From: Cardiocondyla obscurior
Taxonomy: Eukaryota; Arthropoda; Insecta; Hymenoptera; Formicidae
Direction of reading: 5' to 3'
DNA: 64,000 nucleotides
Assembly: GCF_019399895.1 (NCBI RefSeq)
Contig: NC_091864.1
Coordinates: 7,108,001-7,172,000 of the forward strand
Positions 14,782-26,500 of the stretch are shown piece by piece (position 1 is the stretch's first letter; the number at the start of each line of letters is the position of its first letter). The notes beneath the pieces are model-generated. The model had not been told where the DNA came from and did not search any database. It saw only the letters and a program-made list of their open reading frames with translations. The position numbers and the translations under genes were made by a program.

Positions 14782-17700
14782 ACCGCGCCTAACTGTTTTG
14801 TGTGAACTCAGCCCGCTGTCAAAAAATTTATTTACCGCCGTGGAATATCGGAGGAAATAATCGCTTGCGAATCGCGAAATTAACGGAGCTGGGGGTCGCA
14901 ATAGCTCGCGTTTTTATTGACCGCGAGCGTGATGGAAGTTGCGGTAGGTGGTTTAACAGGTCGATCAATTTTTATCATCGCGAATATTCCGTTCGACCAT
15001 TCTAGCGATCGCATTTTTACACGTTCCGGGGCAGGAACGCGAAATCCGCTCACGCATGGACTCCAATTCTATGAATGTACGCGAGGTATGAAAAGGACCT
15101 CGAAATAGCTTTGCACTTCGTCGTTCTTTTTTTCTTTTCCTCTCCCCGTTTATTTTATTTTATTTTTTTTTTTCTTAGTAAAGAATATAATATTCATGCC
15201 GCATACACCACATTTTAATGCGACAATCCACCCCATTCGTAGCCTCGATCCTCAAATATCGGTCACGATAAATATTTACCCAAGCGTTCAGCTTTATTTA
15301 ACGGTAAAAATTATTATTGTGCTTGATAACCGGGTGCTATTTTCCTAGCGTTACTTTTTTTAAAAAAAATTTCGCAGTGTTCCTGCTCGCGTAGGTTTTT
15401 GTTTTCAATTTCTTTCTTTTTTTTTTTCTTTCTTTTCTTATCTGCGTTTGCATCGAAGTCCGCGCATTGCGATACCGCGAAAACTATGCGGTGGTTTGCC
15501 AAGGGGGATGTTTAATTCGACACCGTGATATAGACTGCGGAATTTATTACGCGATAATTAATTTAATGGATAAAGTTATGCATACGTTGCGGGCAGCTCC
15601 GTGATTGTATCAAACTCCGAGATAGCGGCCCGAACCGATTTCTGACGCGAATAAAATAAACTCATTCCGCTTTTTCATCTCGGCATCCGGTAAATGCGCC
15701 GTGGACCGTAATTTAGTCGCCGCGCGCGACCCATATTCGGCGGGACGCGGAGATAGAGATCGGAAATGCGGACGCGTGACGCAAAGGTCAAGTGTCCATT
15801 GAAAATCGGTGAGGATTCGGCGTTGAAGAGAGGCGTGGAATTTTCGTGCTTCGCCGAAATACGGATAAATAAAATACGCGTCCGCTTTAAAGGCGGAAAC
15901 TTACAACCCTAATCGGGACAATGAGAGATAAACGGAGCGCGCGATAACAATTCGTCACGTTGTATGCGATTCAGTCTCGTAATTGTCGTGCTAGGCGGGT
16001 AATAATCGCCGCGAATCAGAGCGTAATTAATTTTAATGCGACGATTGTCGCAGCTAGCGAATTGCTCACTTCGGCACCGACCTTTTCTCGGTCCGCGCCG
16101 AGGCACGAGACACCCGTACGTCCATTAAAAGGCCCCGAGTAATTACGATCGTTTTACGTTCTCAAAGCCATAAAAGCCGGCCGTTTTCGCTTTCGAAAGG
16201 CCATCGCGCTAAGCGAAAAGTGCAATTTTCCATCGTCGGAATTAGTGACCAAACAAGCGAGGGCTGTTGATTCGCAAAGGTTCCCCACGTGTGCGCCTTT
16301 AATGAAATTGCGAGAGGCAGCCACGTTTTAGCAACGACGGAATAAAGAGAATTATCAATAATATACTCATATTCCATATTCTAACAAATGCGTTTCGCAA
16401 TTGCGACGTGTTCATTGTTGCTCTATTTGCACGGTGTATATTTAGCTGTAAACGACGCGGGGCCAAGTGTCCATGTACCGTGACCACATCCGCGCGCGAG
16501 CGGAAGGACCTTTCACGTGTCGCGTATCCTCCCCGGGCAAATATGCACGTTCCATTATGCAGAAGACTACGCCGTGATCCAGCCGGCGATGCTTATTGCA
16601 CGCGTTACGTGCAACTAAAAATAGACGGGCGCGTACGTAGAATAGTGTAATGAGTCGCGACATAAATGGGGCCGGGGATGGTCGATACGGTCGGTGCGGT
16701 GCTAATTAAAGTGCGTGGTTTAGGGCGATGGAGAACGGGGAGAGAGAGAAAGAGAGAGGAGAAGAGAAGAGAGCACACAGAAAGCTCGGCTTACGATCAC
16801 ATGATAAATTCATGTCGCGATGCGCTAGATTACGCCCGTGGATCGAGGGGGATGATAAAGATTAGCGTCGACTGACAACACGTGACGGACTCGTAAGTGG
16901 AACTGCGACACTTTGCTCCGTCCATTTCGGCTTATTTCTTGCAGTTGAATATTCCCTCGTTAGCATCCGAATCATAAATCACTCGGTCAGCGTACATCTG
17001 GCCATATATTTTTTTTTTATCTTCCCCGTTCGTTCAGAGGCACTCGCAAAAAGGCAGCGCATATTTTCATTTCTCGTTAATTGCATAAATAGATAAAGCG
17101 CGGAGAAAAATCCTGCTTCGCAGCCGGCTGCGATTTATCTTCGTTCCGCGCGTTTGGCATGGTGAAATTGTGGCATCCGTCAGATGTATCTATCAACTCT
17201 CCCCGTGATCTGAAATCCAGATTTATTCGCCGGGGGGAGGGGGAGGGAATCTCTCTGTCGCCGCGATTGATAAGCGGGAACCGCTGGCGTCTCCGTTTAA
17301 TGTCGTAACGCGGCCGAAGGCGCGGGTAATTTAAGGGATGATCGATCCCTCCGCGGTCTCACGGATTCGGCAGCTCGCGTCAGGACAGAGTGGATTTCCA
17401 GGTCAGAAGGTCACGGCGGCGTTCGCGGGCGGCGCACATCCAGTATACAATATTGAGAATTCAGAGCTTTCAGAGCGGGGCCGGCCTCATTTTCTCGTCG
17501 CCCGCACGCGCCGGAATTGTGTGACGTGTAGTGCCTCTCTGTCCCTCCTCATTCTTGCTCTTCGATCTTCCTTCGTCTTCGTCCTCTCTCCTCTTTCTCT
17601 CTTTCTCTCCCTTGTACTTTTTCTCACTTTCTCTTGTTTATGTCGCTGGAGGCTACGTTTGTTCATAAGATATGTATGGCACGAAATATACGTAGAGGGT

Positions 17701-20502
17701 TGTTGAAGGCGTAAGGGACCATCCTGGAGAAATAGCCCAATTTTTTTTTTTTTTTTTTTTTGAGAGGTAGTAATACGTGGAATGGCGAAGATGGAGGAGT
17801 GATGGGTTTCGCTTACTTAGCACCCTTAAAAAGCACACGTGGAAGATTCCTTTGCGGTTCTGGAGATTTTTACGTTTTTTTATTAGCCCGAACGGTATCG
17901 GGATCTGCCAGTTCGCATTTACGCTTGATCCGCGTAAACGTTGCCGCGGCGGGTTTTCCCACGTTCTAAATAAATTTAAGTGCAGTGTGCGCTCGCGTCA
18001 TGTCTGACGAGCTCGAAAAAGGTGCGTTTATAGGTGCGTCTAAGGATCGCCTGTCGGCATCCTTAAACCCGATAACTACGATTAACAACGAAGCTGCCAA
18101 TAAATAAAGGACTCCCGGGATCATCTCGGTTTTTCGCGTGGAGCGTTCTTTGTTCTTGTCGCAATGAGATAAAAAAAAAATTAAAAAAAAGGGAAAAAAA
18201 AAAGAAAAAAAAACTGTCTTTCCGTTTCTCGCGCGCTGATAAATTCTCGAGGTCCATAAAGAGGATGTAAGGAGACTCGGTGAATGCGAACGGGGATAAT
18301 CGGTCATGTGGCATCGCGCGATGATTAATCGACCGAGTTAGTCGGAGTGACAATGATTAATCGCATCGCGCGGGACGCGAAGACGGGACCGTGCGAAGGA
18401 CGTCGAAAGATACCCTTCCCTCCCGCGCCTACGACGTTCTCTCTTGGTGGAGGGAATAAACACGATAAAGCAAGTCCATTACTTTTACGATTGTTACGCA
18501 CCCTCGATGCGTCCCTTTTTTTTATTTTTATGTTTTCACCTCGCCCGCACCGGCAGCCGCTTCCGATCTCCGTGCGATCGGAGTTACGCCGCCGGTGGTA
18601 CTGCAAATTATGCAAATTCGAGCCATTTAAGGTATCGCGAAAAGGCAATCTTGCCCGTCGTCGGGCTATCTGAACCGACCGTGCCGGCTTGGCGCGGTTC
18701 GGAATTAATACAACGATTGCACTCGAGCTCTCGAGGCCAATTAAGCTCGATTGCTAGAGAATGCGATTTGAATTTTCGCTGGAAAAGAAGCAGGCATTTT
18801 ACGGTGTAAACGTGATACATCGCGGAACGTATAACGACCGAATGCATTGTGCCGGCCGAGGCGAATAAAAGAGAGCGAGACGCGCGGGGTTTTTTTCAAC
18901 AAGGGGATGAATAGATCCGACGGCTTCGGGGGTGGTTCGGACAAAGGCCGGCCGCGTTCGAATTTCGATATCGCGAGTTCTCGCGGCGTGAAAGCGCAGG
19001 GATGAGAATGGACGCGGCACAAAAGGAAGACACCTGACGGACCCGGGGGGGAGGAGGGTGGTTGCCTCGCCTCGATATACCCCCGATCTCAGCCCCCGTC
19101 GCATATTCAATACGTCCGCGTCGCGTGCACAGTTTCTCGCGGGGGTTCCGTTCGAACGACGCCGCTCGTCGGAAAAAAGCGGCGAGCTAGACACGAGCGT
19201 ATCCCGGCACGATCGCCGCGTATCTTTTTCTTTTTTCCCTTCTTTTTTTTCCTATTTTTATTTTTTATATATTTTTTTTGTGTTTAAAAAGAGATAGCCG
19301 TGAGCCCGAACGCGTGTTCAGAATATCGCGAGAAGTTTTCAAACTCCAGTCGCTGGCGTGGGCGGACCTCGTTGAGGGAGATACCGCGCGAATCTCCGAT
19401 ACACCCCCTGTCTACCTGTCAATAACGATGACACGTACGACTACCGGCGGGGGCGTCGAGGGGAGGCGGCGATCCGTGGCATTATATGCGGGAGGGATAA
19501 GCGCCACGATAATGCCTCGCGGTGCAAGCCTCGTGGCGCAAGAGTTCGGTTTATTGACAGCCGCCGCGCCGCGCGCGCTTTTTCGCGCCTCGTGACTCCG
19601 CCGGGGCGGCGCGGAGGCGCGCGTCGGCGTCGAGGCACAATGGCGCACGTGGTGCCGCCGCGTGACGCGATACGGGACGGCGAAGCGATCACCCATCAAC
19701 GCCACGCCGGTGGCCGGCGTCGAGATGGCAGGAGAGAAGGAAGAAGCGGATCCAGCCGGCGGCCGGAGTGAAACAATGCACGCGCGGGGCTGCTTATTTA
19801 TAAATACGGCATGACATGCGCTATGGGAAAATAGGACGGGCGTGCTGAAGCCGTGCCAGAGGAGCGGCGCCAAGTGTAAGAGAGTCCGGGTTCGCTGCCG
19901 GAGGTCGCGACGGCAGCCGGTCGCTGTCACCGCTGCGCTCGCTTGCTGGTGGTACGCCGTCACTGTGGCCGAACCGGCGGCTACCGTACGCGCGCCCCGT
20001 CGCGCGCGGAATGCCGTCGCCGTCGCCGTCGCGCCGCGAGCCGTGGTTCAAACGTCAGAGCAACGTGGGGCCCGCTCCCGGTTTAAGGTACGCGACACCC
20101 CGCAGAAGGTTAGGGCACGCGAGAGAGCCGAAGGTAGCCGGTCCCATTGGCCCCCGTAGGCGATATCGACGCGCGCTGCTTTAAAACTCTATTTAGGTCA
20201 CTCGAACTAGGTCCCCGCTGGCTTAATAATCGCTTCCTACCGCGGGTCCAATGCCATTATCGATTGTTTACAGCCGACGGACCAGCTGAACCCGCTGGTC
20301 GGACGGTAATGAGTCCCGCGAACGACGCTTCACCGTCTTGTTTGAGTCTCACTTTGTTAGGTCACTCCGTGATAGTCGTCTTGCGCTTGTAAAATGTAGA
20401 ACAGACAGGTCAAAAAATAAGATTTTTTTTTTTTTTAATATATAGTTACACTAATAATAGTTGCGTAATAATTAAAGTAATGGTTTTTTTTATATGTTAT
20501 AG

Positions 20503-23500
20503 GTGATAACTCCGCTTCGGTCTTTGGTATTTTGTGGAAGAAGCAAAGGAGACATGGAGGAGTGGCTGAATACGCTAAGAACAGGAGCGGACACTCGTCC
20601 TCAGGGTGATCCTGGAACTGCCGAGTTCCTGGGAGGTAATCATCAGTGGTATGCAACTAGTCACGCTAGACCTACGTACTGCAACGTTTGTAGAGACGCT
20701 CTACATGGTAAGCAACTCTAATTTTCCATTAATAATAGATTATTAATTAATAATAGACTTACGTCTATTTGAAAATGTTTAAATTAAAAAAAAAAGGCAT
20801 TGTTGCAGGTGTTACTTCTCATGGTTTGAGCTGTGAGGCTTGTAAATGCAAGGTGCACAAGAGGTGTAGTGCAAAAGCAATAAATAATTGCAAGTGGACC
20901 ACTTTAGCATCCATTGGAAAAGATATAATCGAGGACCAAGATGGGGTATACATATATGTTATTTTATTAAGAATAATCGATAAAAGTTTAATTCTGATCG
21001 AATGTATACCTTTTAACAACATTTTACAGTCAATTTAATTAATTCTAACTAATTTATCGAGAATACACAATTTTTAATATTTTTAATTTCCTGAATTGCA
21101 ATTTAATTTTATTTATTATTTAATCTACATTTGTAGAATATCACAATGCCACATCAGTGGATGGAAGGAAATTTGCCAGTGTCCTCGAAATGTTACGTCT
21201 GTGAAAAAACGTGTGGCTCTGTACTTAGGTAGATTCATCTCAGTATATTTTTATATTTACGAGATTTATTGATATATCGTCAAATTAACAATATATCGTT
21301 CGTAGGCTTCAAGATTGGCGATGTTTATGGTGCAAAGCAACTGTGCACACAGCATGCAGACCTTCTATAAGTGTCAGGTGTCCGCTAGGACCAGCTAAGC
21401 TCAGCGTAGTGCCTCCTACAGCTTTGCATAGTATAGGTAATCGCACGCTATTTTTATTATAAATGAAATACCGCGGCTTACGTCTAACATTTTACACGTA
21501 TATTTAAATATTAAATTTATTATGTTATCAGGTAGCGACGAAGCTTGGGAAGCGGTTAGACCTACGGGATGCAGTCCACTTTTAGTATTCGTAAACAGTA
21601 AATCTGGTGACAATCAGGGTATTAAGTTTCTTAGAAGATTTAAACAATTACTGAATCCCGCACAAGTGTTCGACCTTATGAATGGAGGACCAGGTCCAGG
21701 GTGAGAAAATATATAAGCACTAATATTAATCAACCGGTCATAAATGTAATTCGTTAATGTAGATAAATAAAGTATAAAAATTTATCGAGTATATAAATAA
21801 TATTTTTTTGCTCAGATTGAGACTATTTCGACACTTTGACCCATTCCGGATTTTAGTATGCAGTGGTGATGGATCTGTAGGGTGGGTGCTTTCAGAAATC
21901 GATCGTCTTGGAATGCACGTGAGTAAATGTGTGCGTTTTAAAATTAATTTTATTATAACTCTTCTTTGGCATGACTCTAGCGGTTATCATTTCTTCTTGA
22001 ACTTGATTGCGCTCTCTGCCAAGGCTGCATCGTTTAAACATATTTCTCTCTGCTGGTAGTAATTTAGCTTAAAAATATTTTTCTACTTTTTATATACGCG
22101 CGAGTACAATGCATGAATATAAAATGGTCTAAATTGTGGCTGAAGTACTATATAAGACTTTTTTTAATAGAAAATGCCGATATTAATTCTCATTTCTGTT
22201 ATATTGCAGCCAATGGCATTAATTTTTTCAAGTTTCTGATTATAAATTGCATGGCGTGTCTCTTTTATGATTTTATTCCAGATGAAACCAGTGTGTGTGC
22301 TTTAGGCTTCTTATATATGCGAAGCTTCATTAACTTTTTTTGCAGGCGGTAAGTGTACACATGCATGACTGAACTGTCTATTTAATTTATTGCTCTTATT
22401 AAAAATCTATTAACATATGCTATTAATAAATTACGTGAAATAAAAAGGAAGTGTATTTATATTTTTCAAATTTCCAGAAGCAATGCCAGGTTGGAGTGTT
22501 ACCTCTCGGCACAGGAAATGATTTGGCACGCGTGTTAGGCTGGGGTTCGTCGTGCGATGATGATACGCATTTACCTCAACTACTGGAAAAATATGAAAAA
22601 GCGGGTACAAAAATGCTGGATCGATGGAGTATTATGACATTCGAACGCAGCATATCTCTGCCATGTCACAAAGTGACCCAGCCCGATCCGGCTATAAAAT
22701 CGAGCATAGCTCATCAATATGAAGACAGCGTTCTTGCTCATATAACCAACATTTTGCAATCTGATCAGGAAAGCGTAGTTATATCTAGTGCCAAGTAAGT
22801 AATATAATTATGTATGCGTGCATACGCGCGCACGTACGCGTTTATATTACATATATGAATTAATGTAAGCTGTAACTTTTAACAGATTTTTTTCTTTTTT
22901 CACAGAATTTTATGTGAAACAGTCAAAGATTTTGCAACACATATACTGGAAGTCAGTCTAAACACAGGGGACCAACAATTGGAAGAAAAATGCACAATAC
23001 TTCAACAAAAACTTGACCTGCTGTTGCAAACATTATCGAAGGAAGAAAGCTATTTATCTGATAACACAGAAGACATCGACATTGGCACTTTAAAAACTGA
23101 TACTTTTAACAGTACCCAAGAGAAAGGTGCTTTAGAAAAGCCAGAAAAAGAAATGACGAATTTAAAAAAGGTTAAGAGAAGAAGATGCTACATGGAAAAA
23201 GACGTCGTGATGTCTAGGTATAGTATATACTTGTAACAATATATTATAAAACGTAAAAAGAAATATATATACTTTAATAATATTTACAGAGCAAACAGCT
23301 TGAAAAGAGCTATCAGAAGATTAGTAGAGCATACAGAAACGGCTGTCGACGAGCAAAATAATTCTTCGGATGAAAAGACGTGCGGTAAAATTCCAAATAT
23401 TGCCGTAACATCCGATTGTTCTCTAATAAATATCACAGGTAAATTATTTTATTGATTTTTACAGTGATGAAATGACGAGTTTACATATTCTTATTCTTGA

Positions 23501-26500
23501 ATTATATAATAAAAAAATATAAATGACTGTAGACAAAAAGCAACAATTAGATATCCCTGGCTTTTCGCAAATGGATCAAATTAACAACATATATTTAATA
23601 CCAAGTATGGAATCCGGTAGTAGTGTAGAGATTTCACCTTGCCCGAGTCCTACTCCTAACGTAGCGTCTTTGAGCCCGATGCCTGATATAAGAAGAGATT
23701 CGCAACCTGAAGAATTATTGACTCTTCCCGCGCCCGATGGTTTCGCCGATAGCAGGCGAAATAGCGAAAACATACTGCAAGGGTAACTTTACTTCTTTAC
23801 TTGAGTTTGATGTCGTTACTATTATAATACTTATAATATTTATTATTAATAATTATAATTATATTTAGAAAATTCTACAAACTTTGATATAATTTTAGAG
23901 TTCTCAGTTTTGATATGGCCGTGACGCAAACTGCCAACAATCAACAAGAAGCTCAGGCAGCCAACGATAATTTTCTATCGTCCGAACCAACGCAAATAGA
24001 AGTTTCCTCCGACATTCCTATAACCGTGACAAGGACCGTTTTAGAAACGAGCACACCATCAGACGATGCGACCATGCAGGACACTATTATTTCTCCTGAC
24101 ACGGATTCACTTCATTCTAGAAACATTTCGCCAGAGCACGCACCAAAACCCACGCTGGCCAAATTGGAACCGAGAGGTAGCTGTACCAACAGTATTGTTA
24201 GCACGGATAGTATGGTTTCCGAAACTTTTGATTCCAAGAGTTATACCGTGCGAAATAGCGAGAGCGAAATTGGTAAGTGAATACTACCAATGTGACAAGC
24301 ATTGTAGAAATGTTACGTTGTATATATTTCGTATCTAATTATTAGATAATTTCTCTCACACTTTTCAGGTCATATAGACAGCGATATATTCGATTCAACA
24401 AAAAAATCAGAGAGCTCAGAGATTGGACACATTGACTCGCCGGATAATTCCGATATAATTTCTAGCGAGACTCCACATTCGGAAAGCGGCTTGGAAGATT
24501 TAAGTTCTCTTGGGCAAGATGTGATCAGTGCAATAATGGGTGAAAAATACGATTCTGTCAGGGAAGGTTTAGAGATCGAAGAGTCGCACAGATATTGCGG
24601 CTTAGCTCGATTCAGCGAAGGAAACGACATTGGTAGACAATCGTTCAAGAAGGGCGCAAAAAATATAAAAACGGATAAAGAGGTAAATGAGTTTTTTAAT
24701 TATACTATAATTTACTAGAGATTACAGAACGTGCGCTTTGCGCCAAGCGAAATAACCAATTAACAGCTAATTAACGCGTAAAATAAATTTTCAATTAATC
24801 TTTTATTATCAGACGATGCTAAATAAATATAAAACGGACGGCCTGCCAACGTGCGTACGTGTATCGGGAATTAAATCGACGCAATCTGTAGAAACGAATG
24901 TAGTACTTACGACTGGTTTCGAAACTGCTGAAAAGGAAAAAGCGTCCGATTTACTGAGACCGGTATGCTGCTTTACCGTCTCGTCGGACAATACGCAGAC
25001 AAATGAAAAGTGCCCCACGAATTTTCCACCGCAGATTAGTGTTATCGTTGATCCGCCAAGTCCATCCTTGTCAATTGAGAGTCATCACAAATTTAACTTA
25101 GATTGTAAATTGGATCCACATGACAAGCAATACAGTAGTGGCACTAGTATGGAAAGATGTAAGTTGATTAAATTAAATTTATTATATCCTGCAATTTTAT
25201 TATAAGTCTTAATATTTTTAATAATGCAGTAAGCGTGGAGCTACCCGACTCAGGCTTTTCTCCGCAAGCTACGCGACGTATAAGTAGCGGCAGTTTGTTG
25301 AAAGCATCAGAAGTTGTGTCGTTAGCAGCAACTGCCGCTCGTTTAGGTGGTTCGAGCGTGAGCTTGCGCCACGAAAGAACGAAATCGGTAGATAAAACGG
25401 AGGACGTGAAAAAACTTCCTATAATAAATCCTTTGGTTCGATTGCCTATGTGGCCGAGTAAGCAAAAAATAAAATAAAATAAATGCAATGTCAAAATCTT
25501 CGCCGTTTTTTTGTTTTATTAATTATTTACTTGTTTTTTTGCAAATGTATAGATGTAAGTGGCGGAGCTGGTCTCATCAGTCAAGCATTACTAGCAAATG
25601 CGGACGCTCTATGCGCAGCGGTATCGCCTTTAATGGATCCAGACGAAACATTGATGTAATTTTTATACGTTATTATATGTACACTTTATACACTTAATGT
25701 ATGCACACATTTCTTGAATTTTTTTTATTTTTTATATTTCAGGGAAGGTTACTTTGAACGATGCGTCATGAACAATTATTTCGGTATCGGCATAGACGCG
25801 AAGATTAGTTTAGACTTTCACAATAAGCGAGAGGAACACCCTGAGAAATGTCGATCGCGCGCCAAAAATTACATGTGGTACGGTGTTTTGGGATCTAAAC
25901 AATGGATACAAAAGACTTACAAAAATCTCGATCAAAGAGTTCAACTCGAGTGCGACGGTCAAAGGATACCACTGCCTTCACTGCAAGGGATCGTTGTATT
26001 GAATATACCAAGGTACTTATTACATAATAAATAAATTTATAATACGATTTTTAATTTGCAAAAATACGTTTTTTAATAACAGCTTTATGGGCGGTACAAA
26101 TTTTTGGGGAGGCTCGAAAGAAGGAGATTTATTTTTGGCACCATCATTCGACGATCGTATATTAGAGGTAGTGGCAGTTTTTGGATCTGTTCAAATGGCT
26201 GCTTCGCGGCTTATCAATTTACAGCATCACAGGATAGCTCAGTGTCAAACGGTTCAAATTAACATATTGGGAGAAGAGGGTGTTCCTATACAGGTCGACG
26301 GTGAGGCTTGGATTCAACCACCCGGTATCATAAGGATTATACACAAGAATCGCATGCAAATGCTTTATAGAAATCGGGTAAATGTCGTCTCACGATATTT
26401 ATTAAAGAAATTTTAATTGCACATTTAATCGAAAAAGTATTTTCTATCTTAGGCACTTGAAACGTCATTGCGAGCATGGGAGGAAAAACAACGTAATACT

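Larger units (their letters stand above)
2961..20502. other. Long CpG-rich noncoding block (intergenic and/or 5' intron of the DGK gene)
   Basis: About 17.5 kb with no ORF that looks like a protein. The open frames present are GC-rich, low-complexity and overlap on several strands, as expected when stop codons are rare by composition. CpG is frequent and GC is clearly higher than in the AT-rich DNA from 20.4 to 45 kb. Poly-T/poly-A runs (for example 7661-7683, 17742-17761, 11130-11175) and GA/CT microsatellites are scattered through it. No tRNA-like B box (GGTTCRANNC) was seen on a visual scan. The region precedes the first recognised DGK exon, so much of it may be that gene's 5' intron or promoter. 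Confidence 0.55.

Noticed and set aside
19412..19963. 183-codon minus-strand ORF
   Set aside because: GC-rich with overlapping long frames on the other strand, Arg/Pro/Ala-biased product, no motif; a composition artefact.
19842..20159. GC-rich ORF just before the first DGK exon, considered as the N-terminal exon
   Set aside because: Product is Arg/Ala/Val low complexity with no PH-domain features; its possible donors do not yield a PH sequence on joining to 20503.
21808..22352. Plus-strand ORFs in DGK intron 6
   Set aside because: AT-rich, Phe/Leu/Ile-rich; the flanking exons join in phase into a continuous conserved kinase domain without them.
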